Below are positions 1 through 5,921 of a stretch of 17,604 nucleotides of DNA, in pieces. The stretch is from the NCBI GenBank assembly GCA_041483175.1, contig JBGPFD010000051.1, forward strand, positions 1 through 17,604, given 5' to 3'. Numbering within the stretch: the first letter of the stretch is position 1; each line of letters starts with the position of its first letter. The notes below the pieces were generated by a model. The model had not been told where the DNA came from. It saw only the letters and a list, made by a program, of their open reading frames with translations, and did not search any database. This DNA is from Gp7-AA10 sp041483175 (GTDB lineage Bacteria; Acidobacteriota; Thermoanaerobaculia; Gp7-AA8). The position numbers and the translations under genes were made by a program.

Positions 1-115
1 CTCGTGAGGGGGGTGAACGTTCACAAGTGGAGAGAAACCGCAGGTGCCGGGCAGAGCGGCTGAGTGCCAACTGGAGCTTGCCGCTCCATGGTGGTCTCTA
101 GTGCTAACCGGCAGA
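1..115. other. left-edge segment upstream of attC; probable tail of a preceding cassette
   Basis: No gene can be recognised here. Frame 1 is open from the window edge to a TGA at 61-63, which would fit the last 20 codons of a plus-strand gene entering from the left, but the peptide is too short to identify. A perfect 12-bp palindrome GTGAACGTTCAC lies at 13-24. Because an attC site normally lies just after the gene of its own cassette, and one begins at 116, this stretch is most simply read as the 3' part of the previous integron cassette. That is inference from position only. Confidence 0.3.
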
Positions 116-221
116 GCCTAACTCGCGCTTGCAGCCGACGTGGCCCGCTGCGTTGCCGCGTTCCAAGTGCGTTACCATTCCGCCTCGCGGGCCACGCGGC
201 TGAAGGGCAGAGCCGTTGGGC
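116..221 (+). repeat. integron attC recombination site (106 bp)
   Basis: The outer boxes match the attC consensus: R'' GCCTAAC at 116-122 (RYYYAAC) and R' GTTGGGC at 215-221 (GTTRRRY). Inside them, GCAGCCGACGTGGCCCGC (131-148) pairs with GCGGGCCACGCGGCTG (187-202). The pairing is perfect for CGTGGCCCGC and CAGCCG, with one unpaired A at 138, the kind of extrahelical base known to orient attC folding and IntI attack. The L''-like AGCCGAC and L'-like GCGGCTGAA resemble the inner boxes of classical attC sites. The 38-nt centre is variable, as expected. Length is within the known attC range. The orientation places the next cassette, starting inside R', to the right. Confidence 0.82.
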
Positions 222-264
222 AGACGGAACGGGGCCCGGAAGAAGCGCAGGCCTTCGGCCGGTT

Positions 265-270
265 TACAAT
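265..270 (+). promoter_or_regulatory. -10-like hexamer TACAAT before the antitoxin start
   Basis: TACAAT is followed by exactly 6 nt and then the ATG at 277, so a transcript starting at the usual distance from a -10 box would begin at the start codon itself (leaderless). No TTGACA-like -35 is seen about 17 bp upstream. The same spacing recurs at other genes in this window. The promoter lies inside the cassette, so the toxin-antitoxin pair would not need the integron Pc promoter. Confidence 0.5.
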
Positions 271-276
271 TCACAA

Positions 277-498
277 ATGCGTATCGCGTCAGGCAAAGTC
301 GTCTCGGGCCGGGTAGTCGTTGAAGGCGAGCCTCTGCCCGAAGGTTCTGCGCTCACGATCCTCGCTCGCGAAGCCGATGAGACGTTTGAACTTGACGAGT
401 CTGCCGAGGCGGAGTTGCTCGAGTCGATCGCGGAAGCAGACCGCGGCCAGCTCATCAGCGCTGAAGGGGTCCTTCAGAAATTGCGCGAAGCCGAGTGA
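277..498 (+). CDS. antitoxin of a ParE/RelE-type toxin-antitoxin pair
   Basis: This is a 73-residue acidic protein. Its N-terminal half (about residues 5-30) is short and beta-rich, with a GKVVSGRVVVEGEPLPEG pattern. The C-terminal half is a Glu-rich helical segment (ELDESAEAELLESIAEADRG) ending in a charged tail. This resembles small antitoxins encoded just before ParE/RelE toxins: an N-terminal dimerisation/DNA-binding part and a C-terminal toxin-wrapping helix. The open frame extends upstream to 64 through the attC site, but that extension is compositionally odd; the ATG at 277, 6 nt after TACAAT, is the credible start. The stop overlaps the toxin start by 4 bp (GTGA), so the two are translationally coupled. 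Antitoxin class is not certain. Confidence 0.72.
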   Translation: MRIASGKVVSGRVVVEGEPLPEGSALTILAREADETFELDESAEAELLESIAEADRGQLISAEGVLQKLREAE

Positions 499-809
499 AC
501 CAGCAGCTGCCGCTTTGGTTCACGCCTCGCGCGAATCGACAGGCTGAAGAGGCCGCGAGCTGGTGGCGGAGCCACCGCGACAAAGCCCCAACAGCGTTCG
601 TCGACGAATTGGCACGAGCCCTTGAACTGATCGCCGCTCAACCTGGCGTTGGTGCACGTGCTCGCAACACACGCCTCTCCGGCGTTCGTCGCATCCTGCT
701 TCATCGGGTCCGCTACTATTTGTACTACCGCGTCGTGGAGGCTCCACACCGCGGTGTTCAAATCCTGGCCGTGTGGCACGTAAGTCGAGGTTCAGCCCCC
801 CGAATCTGA
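495..809 (+). CDS. ParE/RelE-superfamily toxin
   Basis: This is a 104-residue basic protein starting at a GTG that overlaps the antitoxin stop. It has the ParE/RelE layout: an N-terminal helical hairpin (about residues 14-50, rich in Ala/Arg, with SWWRSHRDKAP between helices) and then a beta-sheet core with VRRILLHRVRYYLYYRV (about 68-84) and VQILAVWHVSRG (about 89-100). The 'R-YYLYY-V' strand followed by 'ILAVWH-RG' is the signature of this toxin fold. ParE members poison DNA gyrase while RelE members cleave ribosome-bound mRNA; the sequence is closer to ParE in style, but the target cannot be decided here. Paired with the antitoxin at 277-498 and flanked by attC-type sequences, it is the toxin of a mobile integron cassette, where such modules help stabilise arrays. 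Confidence 0.8.
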   Translation: MNQQLPLWFTPRANRQAEEAASWWRSHRDKAPTAFVDELARALELIAAQPGVGARARNTRLSGVRRILLHRVRYYLYYRVVEAPHRGVQILAVWHVSRGSAPRI

Positions 810-814
810 TCGCT

Positions 815-883
815 GCCCAACAAGCCGCAGGAGCCGTCGCGGCGCCGTATGGTGGCTCGGCGCCTCCGCGCCATCAGTTGACT
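815..883 (+). repeat. probable degenerate attC site closing the toxin-antitoxin cassette
   Basis: A perfect R''-type box GCCCAAC (RYYYAAC) lies at 815-821, 6 nt after the toxin stop codon, which is where an attC is expected. It is followed by an imperfect hairpin in which GCGGCGCCG (838-846) faces CGGCGCCTCCGC (858-869), with AGCCGTC and GTGGCT as possible inner boxes. The best right-hand box is GTTGACT (877-883), which deviates from GTTRRRY at one position. Pairing of the outer part is poor compared with the site at 116-221, so this could be a decayed attC or a chance hairpin. Confidence 0.4.
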
Positions 884-994
884 GCTAACGGTCTTTCCGC
901 CCGCATTGGCGCGCCGGCGTTTTCGGCGAGATCGTAACTGGTGATGCGATTCGCGTTGGAGATGCCGTCGCATGGCACAGACTTGCACACGGGT

Positions 995-1000
995 TAGAAT
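995..1000 (+). promoter_or_regulatory. -10-like hexamer TAGAAT upstream of the ABC importer operon
   Basis: TAGAAT lies 34 nt upstream of the chosen ATG at 1035, predicting a leader of roughly 28 nt. A clear -35 is not seen; TTGCAC at 982-987 is too close. The 884-1034 spacer contains no other gene-like signal that I can support. Confidence 0.35.
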
Positions 1001-1034
1001 GTGCGCCCATTCTTTCGGGTTAGTGACGGATGTT

Positions 1035-2228
1035 ATGAAGCGTAACCATTTGATTCTGTTCGCCGCGGCGCTCTCGCTCCTGCTCGCCGGATGCCCGCCG
1101 AAGAACGAAAGCGGGGGAGCGGCGGCGGGTCCGGGGGACATCGTGATCGGCGAGTACGGATCGCTGACCGGCCCGCAGGCGACGTTCGGCCAGTCGACGC
1201 ACAACGGCATCATGATGGCCGTGGACCAGATCAACGCCGCCGGCGGTGTCCGGGGACGGAAGATCAAGATTCTCACCGAAGACGACCAGTCGAAGCAGGA
1301 AGATGCCGCGAATGCGGTGACCAAGCTGATCTCGCAGAACAATGTGCTGGCGGTTCTGGGAGAAGTGGGCTCATCGAATTCGCTGGCCGCCGCGCCGATC
1401 TGCCAGGCCAACAAGGTCCCCATGATCACGCCGTCCTCGACGAATCCGGAAGTGACCAGGAAGGGCGACTACATTTTCCGCATCTGCTTCACCGACGACG
1501 ACGTGGGAGAGAACATGGCGCGCTACGTCGTGGAGCAGTTGCACGTCAAGCGCGCCGCCATGCTGACGGATGTGAAAACCGACTATTCGACAGGGCTCAC
1601 GGCGACAATCGAAAAAACGTTCACGTCGCTCGGTGGCCAGATCGTCGGCAGAGCGAGCTACGCCAACGGCGACAGCGACTTCCGCTCGCAGTTGACGGCA
1701 ATCAAGCAGAACAAGCCGGAATTGATTTTCCTCCCTGGCTATTACACCGATGTCGGACAGATCGCCATTCAGGCGCGCGATCTCGGCATGACGCAGCCTT
1801 TCGTCGGTGGCGATGGCTGGGTGTCGCCGAAGCTGGTCGAGATCGGCGGCAAGGCATTGGAAGGCTGCATCTACGCGAACCACTACTCCTATGCCGATCC
1901 GACGCCGGTGGTGCGCAACTTCGTGCAGAGCTATCACGACCGCTACGGCGCGGTTCCCGACGGCATGGCGGCGCTGGCCTTCGATGCGGCGCGCGTGTTG
2001 GCGGATGCGTTGAAACGCGCGAAGAAGCTCGACGGCCCCTCCGTCCGCGAGGCCATTGCGGAAACCAAAGGCTTCCCGGGCGTCACCGGCACGATCACCA
2101 TCGGACCTGATCGGAACGCCGTCGGCAAGAAGATGATCTTCGAGGAGATCAAGAACGGTCAGCTCACGCTGAAGGCCACCATCGAGCCGAAGACCGCCGG
2201 CGTGGCGGTGAAAACGGCGCCGCACTGA
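1035..2228 (+). CDS. livJ: ABC importer substrate-binding lipoprotein, branched-chain amino acid type
   Basis: This 397-residue protein captures an amino-acid-like ligand outside the cytoplasmic membrane and delivers it to the permeases encoded next. The start at 1035 gives a textbook lipoprotein signal: MKRN, a hydrophobic run, and a LLAGC lipobox with Cys20. Starting at the in-frame ATG at 972 would bury the signal behind 21 extra residues. The mature part follows the Leu/Ile/Val-binding (Peripla_BP_6) pattern: IGEYGSLTGPQATFGQ near residue 40, a central GEVGSSNSLAAAP ligand-contact region, VPMITPSSTNPEVT, and a C-terminal GVTGTITIGPDRN segment. The SS...T residues match the positions that bind the ligand alpha-carboxylate and amine in LivJ-like proteins. 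Family members also bind amides, urea or aromatic acids, so the ligand is unproven. It heads the five-gene operon, 9 nt before the first permease. Confidence 0.9.
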   Translation: MKRNHLILFAAALSLLLAGCPPKNESGGAAAGPGDIVIGEYGSLTGPQATFGQSTHNGIMMAVDQINAAGGVRGRKIKILTEDDQSKQEDAANAVTKLISQNNVLAVLGEVGSSNSLAAAPICQANKVPMITPSSTNPEVTRKGDYIFRICFTDDDVGENMARYVVEQLHVKRAAMLTDVKTDYSTGLTATIEKTFTSLGGQIVGRASYANGDSDFRSQLTAIKQNKPELIFLPGYYTDVGQIAIQARDLGMTQPFVGGDGWVSPKLVEIGGKALEGCIYANHYSYADPTPVVRNFVQSYHDRYGAVPDGMAALAFDAARVLADALKRAKKLDGPSVREAIAETKGFPGVTGTITIGPDRNAVGKKMIFEEIKNGQLTLKATIEPKTAGVAVKTAPH

Positions 2229-2237
2229 CGATCATCG

Positions 2238-3155
2238 ATGCAGGAATTCCTACAGAATCTCCTCAACGGGGTGGCTGTCGGAGCGATCTATGCCCTGATC
2301 GCCCTCGGCTACACGATGGTGTACGGCATCCTGAAGCTGATCAACTTCGCGCACGGCGACGTCTTCATGCTCGGCTCCTTCGTCGGCTTCTACGCCGGTG
2401 GGTGGGCCACAACCCACATGCACGACAAAGCGGGAACCTGGATGTCGTGGCCGATCGCCGGCGCGGTCATGCTCCTGGCGATGATCGCCTGCGGCCTGTT
2501 CGGCTATCTCAACGAGCGGATCGCCTACCGCCCGCTGCGCAACGCGCCGCGCATCGCCTCGCTGATCACCGCCATCGGTGTGTCGTTTTTTCTCGAATAC
2601 GGCGGCCAGTTCGTGTTCGGCCCCGACCCGAAGTTTTTTCCCACGCTGATTGAAAAGCACCTGATCCGCGCCGGCGGCATCGTGACCACCAACTACCAGC
2701 TCATCGTCCTGGTGGTGGCCATCATCTTCATGGCCATCCTGCAGTACATCATCTACGGCACGAAATTCGGACGGGCCATGCGCGCGGTGTCGTTCAACTT
2801 CGAGACCGCATCGCTGATGGGGATTCCGACCGACCGCATCATCTCCATCACCTTCATCATTGGCTCGGTGCTCGCCGCCGTCGCCGGAATTCTGTACGGC
2901 TTGTCGTATCCCAAGATCGACCCGCTGATGGGCATCATGCCGGGACTGAAAGCTTTCATCGCCGCGGTCCTCGGCGGTATTGGCAACGTGCCGGGGGCGG
3001 TGGTCGGCGGACTGATCATCGGGATCATCGAGTCATTCGTCGGCGGCAGCCAGTTCTCCAGCTTCCGCGACGCCATCGCCTTCGTCATCCTCATCGGAAT
3101 CCTGTTGTTCCGCCCCACGGGATTGTTCGGCAAGTATGAGCCGGAGAAGGTGTGA
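2238..3155 (+). CDS. livH: ABC importer permease, LivH type
   Basis: A 305-residue polytopic membrane protein forming one half of the transmembrane channel of the branched-chain amino-acid-type importer. It begins with the typical LivH N-terminus (QEFLQNLLNGVAVGAIYALIA) and LGYTMVYGILKLINFAHGD near residues 23-41. The cytoplasmic coupling loop with FGRAMRAVSFNFETASLMGI (about 177-196) matches the EAA-like motif that docks on the ATPase. The C-terminus has GLKAFIAAVLGGIGNVPGA and a last helix before FRPTGLFGK. Length matches the family (about 290-310). There is no clear ribosome binding site before the ATG at 2238, which fits translation continuing from the upstream gene. A hairpin of 7-bp repeats starts 4 nt after its stop codon. 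Confidence 0.92.
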   Translation: MQEFLQNLLNGVAVGAIYALIALGYTMVYGILKLINFAHGDVFMLGSFVGFYAGGWATTHMHDKAGTWMSWPIAGAVMLLAMIACGLFGYLNERIAYRPLRNAPRIASLITAIGVSFFLEYGGQFVFGPDPKFFPTLIEKHLIRAGGIVTTNYQLIVLVVAIIFMAILQYIIYGTKFGRAMRAVSFNFETASLMGIPTDRIISITFIIGSVLAAVAGILYGLSYPKIDPLMGIMPGLKAFIAAVLGGIGNVPGAVVGGLIIGIIESFVGGSQFSSFRDAIAFVILIGILLFRPTGLFGKYEPEKV

Positions 3156-3158
3156 AAA

Positions 3159-3229
3159 AGCAGAAAGCAGAAAGCAGAAAGCAGAAAGGGATCCGGAACA
3201 TTTCTGCTTTCTGCTTTCTGCTTTCTGCT
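3159..3229. repeat. inverted repeat built of four 7-bp tandem units per arm
   Basis: The left arm (3159-3187) is four tandem copies of AGCAGAA plus one A. The right arm (3201-3229) is its exact reverse complement. The arms are 29 bp with no mismatch, separated by a 13-nt loop GGGATCCGGAACA. It begins 4 nt after the livH-type stop and ends 23 nt before the next start, inside the operon. Three 7-bp units make 21 bp, so the arms are open in most frames and create spurious peptides on both strands. The transcript would form a very stable stem, which could tune expression between the two permease genes or protect the upstream mRNA. No long U run follows the stem, so it is not a classical terminator. 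Confidence 0.9.
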
Positions 3230-3252
3230 CTATTGGAACGCGGGGGCCGCGA

Positions 3253-4347
3253 ATGAAAAGGTTCCCATGGTGGATCCGCGACACGATTTACGCGGTGATT
3301 TTCATCGGTGTGCTCATCGGGCTTTCGTACGGGCTGGAGGCCATTCCCATTCAGGGGATCGCGTACTACAACCGGATCCTCGTGCTGATGGGGATCAACA
3401 TCACGCTGGCGGTGTCGTTGAACATCATCAACGGCCATGCCGGGCAGTTTTCGCTGGGACACGCCGGCTTCATGGCCGTCGGGGCGTACTTCGCGGCATT
3501 CCTCACGGTCTATTACTTTTCGCCGTACGTGAACACGATCCCCGAGGGAACGGGGCAGTGGCTGGCGCAGAACGGATTGCTGCTGCTTGCCGTGCTGCTC
3601 GGCGGGACCGTGGCGGCCGTCGCCGGTTACATCGTCGGGCTGCCTTCGCTCCGGTTGCGCGGCGACTATCTGGCGATCGTCACGCTGGGATTCGGCGAGA
3701 TCATCCGGGTGATCATCCTCAACATCGACAAGGTCGGCGCGGCGCGAGGCTTCACCGGCATCCCGCCGTGGAGCAATTTCTTCTGGGTCTATTTTTTCTG
3801 CGGAGTGACCATCGCCATTTCGTGGCGCCTGGTGAATTCGTCGGTCGGCCGCGCCTTTCTCTCCGTGCGCGAGGATGAAATCGCCGCCGAGGCGATGGGC
3901 GTCGACACCACAAAGTACAAGGTGAAGGCCTTCATCATCGGATCGTTTCTCGCCGGCGTTGCAGGCGGACTGTTCGCGCACTACACGCCGGCGTATCTCA
4001 ATCCGACGATGTTCACCTTCATCCGATCGTTCGAGATCATCGCCATGGTGGTGCTGGGAGGGCTCGGGTCGATCTCCGGATCGGTGCTCGCGGCGATCAT
4101 TCTCACGTTTCTTCCCGAAGGCTTGCGCGCGGCGAAAGGCGTGCTGCACATGACCAAGGACCCGCGCATGGTCATCTACTCAGTGATGCTGATCGTCCTG
4201 ATGCTCACGCGGCCGCAGGGGCTGTTCGGCAGGCGCGAACTTTGGCAGGTGCTGGCGCGGCGCAAGAACACCATTCCGACTAAAGGACGTGACGAAGGAG
4301 ATGCGGCCGACAAGCTCGATCGTGATGCCGGGCCGCCCGTCTCGTAA
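3253..4347 (+). CDS. livM: ABC importer permease, LivM type
   Basis: A 364-residue membrane protein, the second channel subunit of the importer. The start at ATG 3253 (MKRFPWWIRD) is preceded by a G-rich GGGGG tract that can serve as ribosome binding site. The frame is open further upstream to 3136, but that part is translated 7-bp repeat and overlaps livH, so it is rejected. Landmarks are the LNIINGHAGQFSLGHAGFMAVGAY segment (about 57-80), GLPSLRLRGDYLAIVTLGFGEIIR (about 134-157), the coupling loop GRAFLSVREDEIAAEAMGVDTTKYKVKA (about 200-227), and AMVVLGGLGSISGSVLAA near residue 265. All are characteristic of LivM. It ends with TRPQGLFGR and a short hydrophilic tail. The next gene's likely ATG begins 1 nt after its stop. 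Confidence 0.92.
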   Translation: MKRFPWWIRDTIYAVIFIGVLIGLSYGLEAIPIQGIAYYNRILVLMGINITLAVSLNIINGHAGQFSLGHAGFMAVGAYFAAFLTVYYFSPYVNTIPEGTGQWLAQNGLLLLAVLLGGTVAAVAGYIVGLPSLRLRGDYLAIVTLGFGEIIRVIILNIDKVGAARGFTGIPPWSNFFWVYFFCGVTIAISWRLVNSSVGRAFLSVREDEIAAEAMGVDTTKYKVKAFIIGSFLAGVAGGLFAHYTPAYLNPTMFTFIRSFEIIAMVVLGGLGSISGSVLAAIILTFLPEGLRAAKGVLHMTKDPRMVIYSVMLIVLMLTRPQGLFGRRELWQVLARRKNTIPTKGRDEGDAADKLDRDAGPPVS

Positions 4348-4348
4348 C

Positions 4349-5128
4349 ATGCCCCTCCTGCAGGCGAACGCGGTCACCATCCGGTTTGGCGGCCTCACGG
4401 CCGTCTCCGACTTCACGCTGTCGATGGAGCCGCACGAGCTGGTCGGACTCATCGGTCCGAACGGCGCCGGGAAAACGACCATCTTCAACATGCTCACCGG
4501 CGTCTACAAACCGACGGACGGGGAGATTCTGATCGACGGGACACCGACGCGCGACTGCAAATCGTCGAAAATCGCCGCGCTCGGCGTGGCGCGCACGTTC
4601 CAGAACATTCGCCTCTTCAAGGAACTGAGCGTGCTCGATAACGTGAAGATCGGCGGTCACATTCACTACAAGTATTCGGTGGCCACGGCGTTCCTGCACA
4701 CCGGCCATTTTCGAGAGATGGAGGATGTCGCCGAGCGCGAAGCCATGGAGCTGCTGAAGATCTTCAATCTCCATGCGCGCGCGCGCAATGTGGCGAAGAA
4801 TCTTTCCTACGGCGATCAGCGGCGCCTGGAGATCGCGCGTGCGCTCGCGGCCAGGCCGAACCTTCTTCTGCTCGACGAGCCGGCGGCGGGGCTGAACACC
4901 GGCGAGACGATCGAGCTAATGGAGAAGATTCACGAAATCCGCGACCGCTTCAGCCTGGCCATTCTGCTCATCGAGCACAACATGGAGCTGGTGATGGGCA
5001 TCTGCGAGCGGATCCTCGTGCTCAACTTCGGCAAGACCATTGCCGAGGGGACAGCGGATGAGATCCGTAGGAATCCGGTGGTCATCGAGGCCTACCTCGG
5101 CGAGCCGGCGGAGACGGCCGGGCTGTGA
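4349..5128 (+). CDS. livG: ABC importer ATPase, LivG type
   Basis: A 259-residue cytoplasmic ATP-binding subunit. Walker A GPNGAGKTT is at residues 36-44, the Q-loop lies in ARTFQNIRLF (81-90), the ABC signature is LSYGDQ (152-157) with the LivG-typical D for G, Walker B is LLLLDEP (172-178), and the switch His is in LLIEHNMELV (207-216). RFGGLTAVSDFTL and the long insert between the Q-loop and the signature are typical of LivG. The ATG at 4349 gives a family-like N-terminus and the usual length. The frame is open upstream to a GTG at 4289 inside livM, with further ATGs at 4301 and 4325, so up to 20 more residues are possible. No strong ribosome binding site decides it. The 3' end overlaps the next gene by 4 bp. 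Confidence 0.9.
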   Translation: MPLLQANAVTIRFGGLTAVSDFTLSMEPHELVGLIGPNGAGKTTIFNMLTGVYKPTDGEILIDGTPTRDCKSSKIAALGVARTFQNIRLFKELSVLDNVKIGGHIHYKYSVATAFLHTGHFREMEDVAEREAMELLKIFNLHARARNVAKNLSYGDQRRLEIARALAARPNLLLLDEPAAGLNTGETIELMEKIHEIRDRFSLAILLIEHNMELVMGICERILVLNFGKTIAEGTADEIRRNPVVIEAYLGEPAETAGL

Positions 5129-5835
5129 GCGCGATGCTGGAGATCCGCAATCTCGAGGTGTCGTACGGCACGATCCCCGCGCTGCACGGCATCGATCTCC
5201 AGGTGCAGAACGGAGAGATCGTCACCCTCATCGGGGCCAACGGAGCGGGGAAGACCACCACGCTGCGCACGATCTCCGGTCTGCTCAAGCCGCGCCGCGG
5301 CGAAGTGGTCTTCAACGAAACGAACATCGGCGGCGTGAAGCCGTACGTGATCACCGCGATGGGCGTGTCGCACGTGCCGGAGGGACGCGGAATCTTCGCC
5401 AACCTCTCGGTGGCCGACAACCTCGAGCTTGGGGCGTATCTGCGGAAGGATCGGGTGGCGAAGTCGGAGTACGAGCGAATCTTCACGCTCTTCCCGCTGC
5501 TGAAGGATCGCTTCAAGCAGAACGCCGGAACGCTGTCGGGCGGCGAGCAGCAGATGCTGGCCATCTCCCGCGCGCTGATGTCGAAACCGTCGCTGCTGCT
5601 GCTCGATGAGCCGTCGCTGGGACTGGCGCCGCAGATGGTGCAGACGATCTTTCGGGTGGTCAAAGAGATCAACGCGGAGGGGACCACCATCCTGCTCGTC
5701 GAGCAGAACGCACACATGGCCCTGATGACCGCGCATCGCGGCTACGTCATGGAGACGGGGCGCATCGTCCTGCACGACACCACGAAGGCGCTGCTCTCTT
5801 CCGACCGGGTCCGCAAGGCCTACCTGGGAGGGTGA
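5125..5835 (+). CDS. livF: ABC importer ATPase, LivF type
   Basis: A 236-residue ATPase that pairs with the LivG-type subunit to drive the importer. The start is a GTG in a GTGA overlap with the upstream stop; an ATG three codons later (5134, MLEIRNLEVSYG) is an alternative. Walker A GANGAGKTT is at 37-45, the ABC signature is LSGGEQQM, Walker B is LLLLDEPSLGLAP, and the switch His position is taken by Gln in LLVEQNAHMAL. That E-Q-N replacement is normal in LivF proteins. VSHVPEGRGIFANLSVADNLELGAY is a strong LivF signature. The gene closes the operon; a hairpin at 5838-5890 begins 2 nt after its stop. Confidence 0.92.
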   Translation: MSAMLEIRNLEVSYGTIPALHGIDLQVQNGEIVTLIGANGAGKTTTLRTISGLLKPRRGEVVFNETNIGGVKPYVITAMGVSHVPEGRGIFANLSVADNLELGAYLRKDRVAKSEYERIFTLFPLLKDRFKQNAGTLSGGEQQMLAISRALMSKPSLLLLDEPSLGLAPQMVQTIFRVVKEINAEGTTILLVEQNAHMALMTAHRGYVMETGRIVLHDTTKALLSSDRVRKAYLGG

Positions 5836-5837
5836 GA

Positions 5838-5890
5838 ACGTAGAGCCGGCTCTCAGCCGGCTCCGCGTCGGCTAAGAGCCGGCGCTACGT
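5838..5890. repeat. REP-like hairpin of the CCGGCTCTCAGCCGG family, copy 1
   Basis: ACGTAG (5838-5843) pairs with CTACGT (5885-5890). Inside, GCCGGCTCTCAGCCG pairs with CGGCTAAGAGCCGGC with a single mismatch, around a short loop. The inner sequence CGGCTCTCAGCCGG recurs at 15471-15484. It sits directly after the last importer gene and may act as a transcription attenuator or mRNA stabiliser. There is no T tract typical of an intrinsic terminator. Confidence 0.75.
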
Positions 5891-5894
5891 GCGG

Positions 5895-5900
5895 TAAGAT
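5895..5900 (+). promoter_or_regulatory. possible -10 box TAAGAT for the first APC permease
   Basis: TAAGAT lies 21 nt before the ATG at 5922. It is followed by AAAGGA (5910-5915), a good ribosome binding site 6 nt before the start codon. This gene therefore has a conventional short leader, unlike several other genes here. No convincing -35 is seen; the hairpin ending at 5890 occupies that position. Confidence 0.35.
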
Positions 5901-5921
5901 GCCGCTTCGAAAGGACCAACG

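Noticed and set aside
64..276. Upstream extension of the antitoxin through the attC site
   Set aside because: The extension is translated attC hairpin; the ATG at 277 has a -10 box at the recurring spacing and starts a plausible antitoxin.
972..1034. Earlier start of the binding protein
   Set aside because: It would place 21 residues before a perfect lipoprotein signal and overlap the likely -10 box.
3159..3229. CRISPR array
   Set aside because: The repeat unit is 7 bp without spacers, and there are no cas genes.
3136..3252. N-terminal extension of the LivM-type permease through the heptamer repeat
   Set aside because: The 39 residues are translated repeat, overlap the previous gene and precede a normal LivM N-terminus at 3253.
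3091..4149. Long minus-strand open frame opposite the LivM-type gene
   Set aside because: Its peptide is rich in Arg, His, Asp and Gln, typical of the antisense of GC-rich code; the plus strand encodes a clear permease.
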